From NCBI GenBank assembly GCA_951812775.1, contig OX638326.1:280151-320334 (forward strand): a DNA stretch of 40,184 nt, given 5' to 3'. Every line of letters begins with the position of its first letter. Position 1 is the stretch's first letter. This DNA is from an uncultured Alphaproteobacteria bacterium (lineage in GTDB: Bacteria > Pseudomonadota > Alphaproteobacteria > MPNO01 > UBA2964). The translations under genes were made by a program, and so were the position numbers. Of the stretch, positions 34,899-40,184 are shown in pieces. Under the pieces are notes generated by a model. It was not told the origin of the DNA, made no database searches, and worked only from the letters and a program-made list of their open reading frames with translations.

Positions 34899-35540
34899 CT
34901 AAAGCTTTCCTTCACGGATCAATTTGCAAACTTCCGTGTGGTCAAGAAGAACTGAATCAGGGACCCCAGATTCATAAAGCGCAACCATCTTATCGGCATC
35001 AAAAGTCGGGTTTCCCATCGCGGAAAACTCCTCTGACCACTGATAGTGACGCTTGTATTCTTTGGTATCTGCAGGCGAAAAATTATCCAGCATTGTTTCG
35101 ACCTGATTGCCGTCAGGATCCTTGTAATAAAACGATGTCGAATTGCCGTGGTTGACCGTCCAGATTGGGTCGTAACCCCATTCCTTCATGCGTTTGTAGA
35201 CAAAGATCAACTCGCCAAGGCTTGAGTAACAATAGGCCTGATGTGAAACACCAATAAAATTGTCAGGCTTTTTCTCTGCGCCGGGTCGTTTGATGATAAC
35301 GACACGATGATCGTGATCATCATAGGTAATAAAAGTCAGACCATTTGGATTGACCCGAACGATCTCGGCGGCGAACAGACGCTGATAAAACCCAACCATC
35401 TTGTCATAATTTTCATCCGAAAAAATATGGAGATGATGGAGTTTCGTCGGCGACGGCATCTGCGTAATAGTACCCGGTGGGTCGCTTCGGATTGGTGCGA
35501 CATGATCTGGACGAAAATCAGCGGGATTGACCGTATCCAT
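34899..35540 (-). CDS. VOC-family (glyoxalase/type I extradiol) dioxygenase-like protein
   Basis: A 213-aa vicinal-oxygen-chelate protein. Metal-ligand candidates are the His pair in KLHHLHIFS, the His of GVSHQAYCY and the Glu of PDGNQVETM, which fit the 2-His-1-Glu site of biphenyl-diol-type dioxygenases. The start at 35540 has GAGGAG about seven bases upstream and excludes a 7-codon leader. The gene runs leftward and its stop overlaps the end of the gluQ remnant. It may cleave a catechol-like ring or be an isomerase; substrate unknown. With the LigB-type enzyme, this makes two unrelated ring-cleavage types in the window. Confidence 0.87.
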   Translation of the reverse strand: MDTVNPADFRPDHVAPIRSDPPGTITQMPSPTKLHHLHIFSDENYDKMVGFYQRLFAAEIVRVNPNGLTFITYDDHDHRVVIIKRPGAEKKPDNFIGVSHQAYCYSSLGELIFVYKRMKEWGYDPIWTVNHGNSTSFYYKDPDGNQVETMLDNFSPADTKEYKRHYQWSEEFSAMGNPTFDADKMVALYESGVPDSVLLDHTEVCKLIREGKL

Positions 35541-35625
35541 AACAGTCTCCTCAAAAATCAAAAGTAATTACAAAAATTGTGCTCTTACAACGGCCATTTG
35601 TCCAATTGCATTTTAAAACACCCTC

Positions 35626-36403
35626 TTAAGGATGGTGGCGCTTTACATAGAGCTTACGCACATAATTCTGGGTCTCTTTGTAGGGTGGTATCCCCTTATA
35701 TCGCTGAACCGCACCTTCGCCGGCATTGTAAGCCCAGGTAACCTTGCCTTTGAATTTAATCAGCAGCCATCGCAGATAGGCCATGCCTCCCTGGATATTG
35801 TCTTTCGGGTTAAAGGGATCGCGTACCCAAAACGTGACGCAGTTGCCGGGATGAGTTGCATCAACCCTTGTGCATTGGCACTCGATATGGCGTTCGGCTG
35901 AAAGGCAGATTCAACAGAAATAACCGCCATAACTAAATCAGGGTCCAGCCTGTATTTAGGCGCGAGCTGTTTAACGATATCCTTTATTTCCTTTGGCGCT
36001 CTTTTAATTGCCTGACGTCCACCGCCGCGTCCCCGGCCGTTGGGACAGCGCGGTGCTAAACGTCGCCCGCGGTGTCCGAGGGTGAGCATTCTTTTCGCCT
36101 CACCATGACCAAGTGCAATAGCACGACGAAACCATGCTGCCGCCATTTTGTTGTTGCGCTTAACACCGTGGCCCGCTGCATGGAGCAAACCGATGGCATG
36201 CGCTGACGCGCCATGACCGTCCGTATCCGCGCGACAATATAGCAGCATCGCGCGTTGATCTCTCCAAGAGGATGGTGATAACGCAAAGCCTTTCGATAGG
36301 CCGCATCGGCATCAAGGTACGCTTGGGCGGGTACGGAAAGCGTCAGGCCCGGGAATACGAGGGTAAAGAGGCGGGCGAGGGGACCATGCCGATGCCGTGA
36401 CAT
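35626..36403 (-). pseudogene. Lytic transglycosylase (SLT domain with Sel1-like repeats), two frameshifts
   Basis: Three frames join into one ~260-aa secreted lytic transglycosylase. Frame 1 has a signal peptide (MSRHRHGPLARLFTLVFPGL...SVPAQA) and AYRKALRYHHPLG. Frame 2 gives DQRAMLLYCRADTDGHG, the Sel1-like GLLHAAGHGVKRNNKMAAAW, then the SLT core LDPDLVMAVISVESAFQPNA with the catalytic Glu and SSANAQGLMQLIPATASRFG. Frame 3 completes it with VRDPFNPKDNIQGGMAYLRW and TWAYNAGEGAVQRYKG. Each break equals one missing base, near 36258-36264 and in a C run at 35826-35828 (G run on the coding strand). The exact start is uncertain; an upstream ATG at 36487 is in frame. Either a pseudogene or two sequence errors. 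Confidence 0.82.
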
Positions 36404-36550
36404 CGCCTGGAGGATCGCGCACGCAAACACAAATAGCATTTGGAAAACTGTAGAGACCGAGCGGAACAAAGTGAAATCCCTGCGCAAAGTGAGCGGATTT
36501 TATTAATCGAGGCTCTTTATGGCGATAGCAAGGCAGACACTAGCTAATTA

Positions 36551-36640
36551 TGGCGGAGAGGGAGGGATTCGAACCCTCGAGACGCTTACACGCCTGCTGG
36601 TTTTCAAGACCAGTGCATTCAACCACTCTGCCACCTCTCC
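36551..36640 (-). tRNA. tRNA-Ser (anticodon UGA)
   Basis: A 90-nt class II tRNA on the reverse strand. Acceptor arms GGAGAGG/CCTCTCC, anticodon stem-loop CTGGT-CTTGAAA-ACCAG with anticodon TGA, long variable arm, T-arm GAGGG-TTCGAAT-CCCTC, discriminator G, and genome-encoded CCA. It reads UCA (and probably other UCN) serine codons. Confidence 0.97.
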
Positions 36641-36836
36641 AGTCGGGCCGGACCATACGAAAATCAGACCGGTTTGTCAGCTGTTCTCACAATAAGACCG
36701 AAACTTTCCCACGCTTGGTTCAATATGCGAGAGAAAAGCTTGTTTCAGAAGCGACAAACTTTCCACAGCTCAACAGATATAAAAAATTATTTATAGTTAA
36801 CAATGACTTAAAATTTTTTTACGAAAAATGAACAAG

Positions 36837-36853
36837 TTGGCACGGCGCTTGCT
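36837..36853 (+). promoter_or_regulatory. Sigma-54 (-24/-12) promoter
   Basis: TTGGCACGGCGCTTGCT matches the RpoN consensus TTGGCACGnnnnTTGCT at every defined position. The invariant GG (36839-36840) and GC (36851-36852) are separated by exactly 10 bp. Transcription would start about 12 bp after the GC, near 36863, and run rightward. No enhancer-binding site was identified upstream. The region just upstream is AT-rich (36775-36835), which can favour DNA bending. Confidence 0.85.
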
Positions 36854-36862
36854 TGGTATAGT

Positions 36863-36934
36863 TTGTTCCTGCGACGTAGCGTTACGCAGGCAGTTTCAAG
36901 AGAACCGGGCAAACACCCTGAGAGGTGTTTTTTT
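36863..36934 (+). ncRNA. Candidate sigma-54-dependent small RNA (~70 nt)
   Basis: An intergenic transcript predicted from the -24/-12 promoter to an intrinsic terminator. It has a first stem-loop CCTGCG(68-73)/CGCAGG(85-90, last two digits of 368xx), possibly extended by ACG/CGT inside. A single-stranded stretch follows (CAGTTTCAAGAGAACCGGGC), then the terminator hairpin with a 7-U tail suited to Hfq binding. No start codon with a ribosome-binding site opens a meaningful frame, and both neighbours are on the other strand. The start site is inferred to within a few bases. It does not resemble an RNA family I recognise. Confidence 0.7.
36911..36934 (+). terminator. Rho-independent terminator of the candidate sRNA
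   Basis: Stem AAACACC/GGTGTTT (7 bp) with loop CTGAGA, running into seven consecutive T (36928-36934). Read on the reverse strand it lacks a T tract after the stem, so it is directional for rightward transcription and not a terminator for the leftward 2OG-oxygenase operon. Confidence 0.88.
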
Positions 36935-36949
36935 ATGAAAACCAGTTGG

Positions 36950-37591
36950 TTAAGAATCGAATCTCAATGAAACATTGAACGATATCGAAATCCGTTCGCC
37001 CGTTCCCTGGAACGGATATACACAGTGATACAGCCAGCTGGGAAAGACCAGAATCATTCCGGCGACTGGATCAATTTGCAATTTCGGAAGGGCATCCGGG
37101 CCATTGAGGCCAACAGAGGTTGCCCCCATCCGTGGATCCTGAAATTCGATGTGACCAGCCGTAGGCGGTGCCGCCGGATCACGTTCACCGGTAGCCACAT
37201 AATACACACCAGACCAAGAACAATCTGGATGGTTGTGAAGTGTATTGTAGCCGCCATTACGACATAAATTTACCCAGGCTCCACCGTCCATATTGACGTC
37301 ATGGTCCTGACTAAGCCGACCTTCCATTTCCATATTGGTTATTTCGCCAATACCTTCGCTTATGCAGCCTTTTAGAAAATCGATTTCCGGATAAGGCCAG
37401 CCAAGAACATCATCTCCGGAATGCCAACCGCCAACATTACTACGTCCGAGCGATGGTGATTGCTGCTCGTGTTCGAGAACAATGCGCTTGAGCTCCTGAT
37501 TTACAGCCTCACAATCCGGAACCACACGTTGGTAAAGAGGCGTAGGGAAGGCGAAGGAGACATTACCTGCACCTGGATATTTCGTAAGCAT
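36950..37591 (-). CDS. 2-oxoglutarate/Fe(II)-dependent oxygenase (TIGR02466-like)
   Basis: A 213-aa double-stranded beta-helix oxygenase. The iron facial triad is His121-x-Asp123 (TLHNHPDCSW) and distal His189 (WLYHCVYPF), with Arg200 (GERISISF) as the 2-oxoglutarate-carboxylate anchor. It resembles the TIGR02466 group of putative 2OG-Fe(II) oxygenases, whose substrate is unknown. AAAGGAAA precedes the ATG at 37591. It is 15 bp downstream of the formyltransferase-like gene, so probably one operon. Confidence 0.87.
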   Translation of the reverse strand: MLTKYPGAGNVSFAFPTPLYQRVVPDCEAVNQELKRIVLEHEQQSPSLGRSNVGGWHSGDDVLGWPYPEIDFLKGCISEGIGEITNMEMEGRLSQDHDVNMDGGAWVNLCRNGGYNTLHNHPDCSWSGVYYVATGERDPAAPPTAGHIEFQDPRMGATSVGLNGPDALPKLQIDPVAGMILVFPSWLYHCVYPFQGTGERISISFNVSLRFDS

Positions 37592-37606
37592 TTTGACTGA
37601 TTTCCT

Positions 37607-38521
37607 TTATGAACCGAAACGGTCACCGGTTTTCAACCCGGCCTGAGCCGCAAATTCTGCGGCTGACAATTTGTCTTTTCCGCTGCGTACACGTTGCACA
37701 ATTATCGTACCACCGTTGGCGGCCACCGATAAACCGCCATCATCGATCGCGATTATGTCACCTGCGCTGCCGCTTTCACCCTCAGACATTTGGGAATCAA
37801 AAATCTGCACGACTTCTCCGTTGTGGGTCGTCCAGGCGCCGGGTTGAGGATTGGCTCCCCTGATCGTGTTGTAGATTTCCTGGACCGGTTTGCTCCAGTC
37901 GATTTCAACATCTTCTTTCCTGCACCAGCTTTCGTAGGTCGCCTGACTTTCATCCTGAACGATCTTTGGCGCTTTTCCATCTCGGACAAGGTCAACCGCT
38001 TCCATCATCGCCTCGACACCCATCGGAAACAGACTATCGAAATAAATTGATCCGAGAGTGTCATCCGGGCCGATATCGACTTCTTTCTGTAAAAGTACTG
38101 GTCCTTCATCCAACCCATCATCAGGCCAGAAAATTGTTAATCCCGTTCGTTTTTTACCCATAATAATCGGCCAGTTGATCGAGCTCGGACCGCGATGTTC
38201 GGGGAGAAGGGAAGGGTGGTATTGAATGCTGCCATGCGTCGGCACATCAAGAAATGTCGAGGGGACGAATTTAATAACGTAGGCCATAACGCAAAGATCT
38301 GCATTTAAACTCTTAATATGTTCGAGGGCCTCATCCGTTTTAAAACTCTTGAGTTGAAATAGCGGAATTCCGTGGGCTTTCGCTGCTTCATTGATAGGGT
38401 CACGCCTCTTATCTGGCTTGTCCTCTGCACCATAAACACCGATGACCTCTTCACCGCGTTCGACAAGTTTATCAACAACCGCTTTTCCGAATGCCTGCAT
38501 CCCATTCACGACAATTCGCAT
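37607..38521 (-). CDS. 10-formyltetrahydrofolate hydrolase-like formyltransferase (stand-alone FDH N-terminal type)
   Basis: A 304-aa formyltransferase-fold protein. It resembles the N-terminal hydrolase domain of 10-formyl-THF dehydrogenase (ALDH1L) more than Met-tRNA formyltransferase. The active-site stretch is IQYHPSLLPEHRGPSSINW with His102, and WPDDGLDEG with Asp138. These two are offset by four from His106/Asp142 of the animal enzyme, as I recall that numbering. The Asn of Fmt's N-x-H is Gln here. The C-terminal Fmt-like barrel is present (IRGANPQPGAWTTHNGE). No carrier or aldehyde-dehydrogenase domain follows. AGGAG lies ~9 bases before the ATG, and a 15-bp tandem duplication sits in the leader. 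Likely acts on formyl-THF or transfers formyl to an amine or sugar. Confidence 0.82.
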   Translation of the reverse strand: MRIVVNGMQAFGKAVVDKLVERGEEVIGVYGAEDKPDKRRDPINEAAKAHGIPLFQLKSFKTDEALEHIKSLNADLCVMAYVIKFVPSTFLDVPTHGSIQYHPSLLPEHRGPSSINWPIIMGKKRTGLTIFWPDDGLDEGPVLLQKEVDIGPDDTLGSIYFDSLFPMGVEAMMEAVDLVRDGKAPKIVQDESQATYESWCRKEDVEIDWSKPVQEIYNTIRGANPQPGAWTTHNGEVVQIFDSQMSEGESGSAGDIIAIDDGGLSVAANGGTIIVQRVRSGKDKLSAAEFAAQAGLKTGDRFGS

Positions 38522-38535
38522 CTGGATACTCTCCT

Positions 38536-38565
38536 ATTTAAATCTCTCAAATTTAAATCTCTCAA
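38536..38565. repeat. Perfect 15-bp tandem duplication in the leader of the formyltransferase-like gene
   Basis: ATTTAAATCTCTCAA occurs twice with no gap (38536-38550 and 38551-38565), just upstream of the ribosome-binding site of the gene ending at 37607. It lies outside coding sequence and so is neutral to frame. It is the third exact short tandem duplication in the window. Confidence 0.95.
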
Positions 38566-38624
38566 AACGCCGGGCCAGTTTGCCTGATTAGCCAATCATT
38601 ATACCGCTAACAGATTCTGCACTA

Positions 38625-38960
38625 TTAAACTGATCGGAGCAGTTCATTTGTTTTCGCTGCCATAATAAAGTCGTTTTCATGCAATCCGCCGATGGCATGG
38701 GTAAAATAGATAATATCAGCGTACCCCCAGCCAAAACTGATGTCGGGATGGTGGCCTTCCGATTCTGCCAGGGCGCCCAATTTATTGACGAAGTCCAGCG
38801 CCGAGACAAAGTCATCAAAAGAAAAATGTCGACGAATTTTCACGCCGTCCTCTGAAATCGTCCAGCCCGGAACTTTTTCAAGCAAGTTGATTGCATCATC
38901 CTTAGCCAAGGGATCCAGCCCTCCCTCACACGGGACACATTTCTTATTTTCCAGAGCCAT
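38625..38960 (-). CDS. phhB: Pterin-4a-carbinolamine dehydratase
   Basis: A 111-aa PCD/DCoH family protein that dehydrates 4a-hydroxytetrahydrobiopterin after aromatic amino acid hydroxylation. The catalytic signature is GHHPDISFGWG (His70, His71, Asp73), with the later His88 in YFTHAIGGL. An N-terminal extension has two cysteines, CVPCEGG. GAGGAGG lies before the ATG at 38960. No phenylalanine hydroxylase is adjacent; the next gene in the same direction is the folate-type formyltransferase. The link between pterin and folate genes is suggestive only. Confidence 0.92.
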   Translation of the reverse strand: MALENKKCVPCEGGLDPLAKDDAINLLEKVPGWTISEDGVKIRRHFSFDDFVSALDFVNKLGALAESEGHHPDISFGWGYADIIYFTHAIGGLHENDFIMAAKTNELLRSV

Positions 38961-39092
38961 ACCGACCTCCTCAAACAGGTGAACAAGGAGAGCATACCTT
39001 AGTGATCGAAATAAAGGCCAGCGTCGACGATGCCAGCTTGCGTTCCATCATCTCGCGGGTCAAAATTGTTATTCATATTTGGGAGATTACTC

Positions 39093-39977
39093 GTGCCGCA
39101 AGATGCTGTTTCCGACAAAGTTTTTCTGGACTACACGCAGGAAGAACTTGATTGGCAATATGATCACAGCCAACGCTTTCCAGATACCGGGCTTTTCAAC
39201 AAAGAACGTGCCGACGCCAGTGCAATAGCCCAAACCAAGGTTAAAAGCCTTTTTAACGTTCCTTATGGCGACGATGAACGTGAGGTCCTCGATATATTTC
39301 CCGCAGAGGGAACGGAAAACGCTCCGGTAATTGTTTTTATGCATGGCGGCGCCTGGACACGAGGTAGCAAGGAGGGGTACAGCTTCCCGGCCGCGGAATT
39401 TGTGCCAAGAGGCGTTGCCTGGGCAGCGACCGAATTTACCAATGTTCCTCAAGGCACGTTGAGCAATCAGGTTCGACAAAACAGGGATGCTGTTGCCTGG
39501 GTATATAACAATGCGGAGACCTATGGCTGGGACCGCGACAAAATCTATATCGCCGGTCATTCATCCGGCGGGCATATGTGCGGTATGTCTCTGGTTACCG
39601 ATTGGGAAAAACTCTATGGGTTACCCAAAGATTTGATCAAAGGCGCCATAGCCATCAGCGGGATGTACGACCTTGAGGCCGTCTATCTAAGCTATCGCAA
39701 TAGCTACCTGCATTTGTCCGAAGAGGACTGGCGCGAAAACAGCCCCATCCTGCACATTCCCGAGACGTGCGACACGCCGCTATTAATCGGGTGTTCGGAG
39801 CATGATACCGCTGAATTTCATCGTCAGCCCGAAGAGTTCCTTAAAGCCTGGAAAACGGCAGGCCATAAGGGAGAATATATTGAATTGATGGATCGACATC
39901 ATTTCACCGGCAGCATGTGTTACGGCGAACCGGATCATCCTTTATTCCAAAAAATATGCGAAATTATCGGAGTCTGA
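39093..39977 (+). CDS. Alpha/beta hydrolase, arylformamidase-like
   Basis: A 294-aa alpha/beta hydrolase of the kynurenine-formamidase/esterase group. The oxyanion-type motif is HGGAW (residues 84-88) and the nucleophile elbow is GHSSGG with Ser157. The likely Asp is in GCSEHDTAEF and the His in MDRHHFTGS near the C-terminus. The start is GTG at 39093, supported by GGGAG about eight bases upstream. The open frame extends to 39030 but without conserved residues. In tryptophan catabolism such enzymes split N-formylkynurenine; without neighbours such as kynureninase, other amide or ester substrates remain possible. Confidence 0.85.
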   Translation: MPQDAVSDKVFLDYTQEELDWQYDHSQRFPDTGLFNKERADASAIAQTKVKSLFNVPYGDDEREVLDIFPAEGTENAPVIVFMHGGAWTRGSKEGYSFPAAEFVPRGVAWAATEFTNVPQGTLSNQVRQNRDAVAWVYNNAETYGWDRDKIYIAGHSSGGHMCGMSLVTDWEKLYGLPKDLIKGAIAISGMYDLEAVYLSYRNSYLHLSEEDWRENSPILHIPETCDTPLLIGCSEHDTAEFHRQPEEFLKAWKTAGHKGEYIELMDRHHFTGSMCYGEPDHPLFQKICEIIGV

Positions 39978-39983
39978 GACCCT

Positions 39984-40184
39984 TTAAGTTTCGGGATTGG
40001 ATAGAACGTTCTCCTCAGAATCCTTTTCCGCTTCCTGCTGGCGTTCCCACATCGCGGCGTAACTTCCGCTCTCTGCCAATAGCGCCTCATGATTGCCACG
40101 TTCGATAATCTTGCCTTGTTCAAAAACAACGATTTCATCCGCATCAACAATTGTTGAAAGTCGGTGCGCAATAACCAAGGTCGT
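39984..40184 (-). CDS. ABC exporter, C-terminal end (Atm1/heavy-metal type), cut by the window edge
   Basis: The last ~66 residues of an ABC transporter nucleotide-binding domain. The H-loop [20 protein letters not shown] is followed by [20 protein letters not shown], which resembles Atm1/ABCB7-type exporters. The frame is open at the right edge. It converges with the hydrolase gene, 6 bp apart. Confidence 0.85.
   Translation of the reverse strand, partial: TTLVIAHRLSTIVDADEIVVFEQGKIIERGNHEALLAESGSYAAMWERQQEAEKDSEENVLSNPET

Larger units (their letters stand above)
32773..34902 (+). pseudogene. gluQ: Glutamyl-Q tRNA(Asp) synthetase, interrupted by an IS5-family element and frameshifted
   Basis: GluQRS glutamylates queuosine at the wobble base of tRNA-Asp. 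The N-terminal part (32773-33114) has TRFAPSPTGYLHLGHAHAA with the HLGH signature and a zinc-site YPCFCTRGE. The IS (33115-34401) interrupts at GAA CGA GCT. Removing the IS and one AGCT copy rejoins it in frame to GGAPHGPEGPVYPGTC (second zinc-site Cys), then YALRLDVA and LARKDTPTSYHLSVTVDD. A second lesion follows RGED at about 34712-34722. The rest, VHRLLQ, LLGYQVPEYRHNKILTDAQG and KRFAKRDQS (KMSKS-like), lies in another frame to TAA at 34900-34902. The net shift is -1 modulo 3, and comparison with the family pattern suggests ~10 bases lost. Non-functional. Confidence 0.93.

Noticed and set aside
36550..36831. 93-codon forward open frame starting MAEREGFEPS
   Set aside because: It is the antisense of tRNA-Ser, a well-known annotation artefact.
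36911..36934. The hairpin as terminator for the leftward 2OG-oxygenase operon
   Set aside because: The T tract exists only for rightward transcription.
1..40184. CRISPR array, prophage, integron or toxin-antitoxin system
   Set aside because: No spaced direct repeats, no phage structural or integrase genes, and no paired small toxin/antitoxin frames were seen.

Overview
The window looks like chromosomal DNA from a free-living or host-associated alphaproteobacterium, probably marine and near the Rhodospirillales/Sneathiellales/Kiloniellales. The evidence is the block recG (reverse), sdhE-mfd (forward) with a DUF502 gene beside recG, a Cpa/Tad pilus locus, an LdtR-like MarR regulator and many aromatic-catabolism genes. 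Base composition is moderate. The one IS element is visibly more GC-rich than its surroundings. The species assignment is inference.

Layout. 1-2808: end of an acyl-CoA synthetase, a doubly broken ThDP-enzyme gene and a MaoC-type hydratase. 2828-4483: a membrane adenylate cyclase carrying a 2Fe-2S ferredoxin domain. 4749-11479: DUF502, recG, sdhE, mfd. 11476-15551: methyltransferase, SPOR lipoprotein, FrnE-like DsbA, egtD and a frameshifted marR/ldtR. 15645-24344: a Flp/Tad pilus locus (flp, cpaA, cpaB, a cpaC::cpaF chimera, a tadB remnant, tadC, tadD, and three TadE/F/G-type genes). 24670-31790: catabolic genes (two paralogous cupins, an MFS transporter, a Rieske dioxygenase alpha/beta pair, a LigB-LigA fused extradiol dioxygenase and maleylacetate reductase). 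31968-36403: a hypothetical gene, DUF952, gluQ broken by an IS5-family element, a VOC-type dioxygenase and a broken lytic transglycosylase. 36551-36934: tRNA-Ser(UGA) and a candidate sigma-54-driven small RNA. 36950-38960: a 2OG-Fe(II) oxygenase, a 10-formyl-THF-hydrolase-like protein and a pterin carbinolamine dehydratase. 39093-40184: an arylformamidase-like hydrolase and the end of an ABC exporter.

The dominant theme is gene decay. Eight or more genes carry lesions while recG, mfd, sdhE, egtD and the ring-cleavage genes read cleanly. The lesions are two perfect short tandem duplications inside genes (20 and 23 bp, both frameshifting), three in-frame stops (one TGA, two TAG), four single-base indels, two internal deletions in the tad locus, and an IS5 insertion with a 4-bp target duplication. 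The Tad pilus is almost certainly non-functional as it stands. Recent relaxed selection fits this pattern. Sequencing error could explain the single-base indels, but not the IS insertion and probably not the tandem duplications.

The best candidate for something undescribed is the ~70-nt intergenic RNA at about 36863-36934. It has a near-perfect -24/-12 promoter in front of it and a strong intrinsic terminator at its end. Second is the fusion of a quinol/haem-type membrane domain, ferredoxin and adenylate cyclase.
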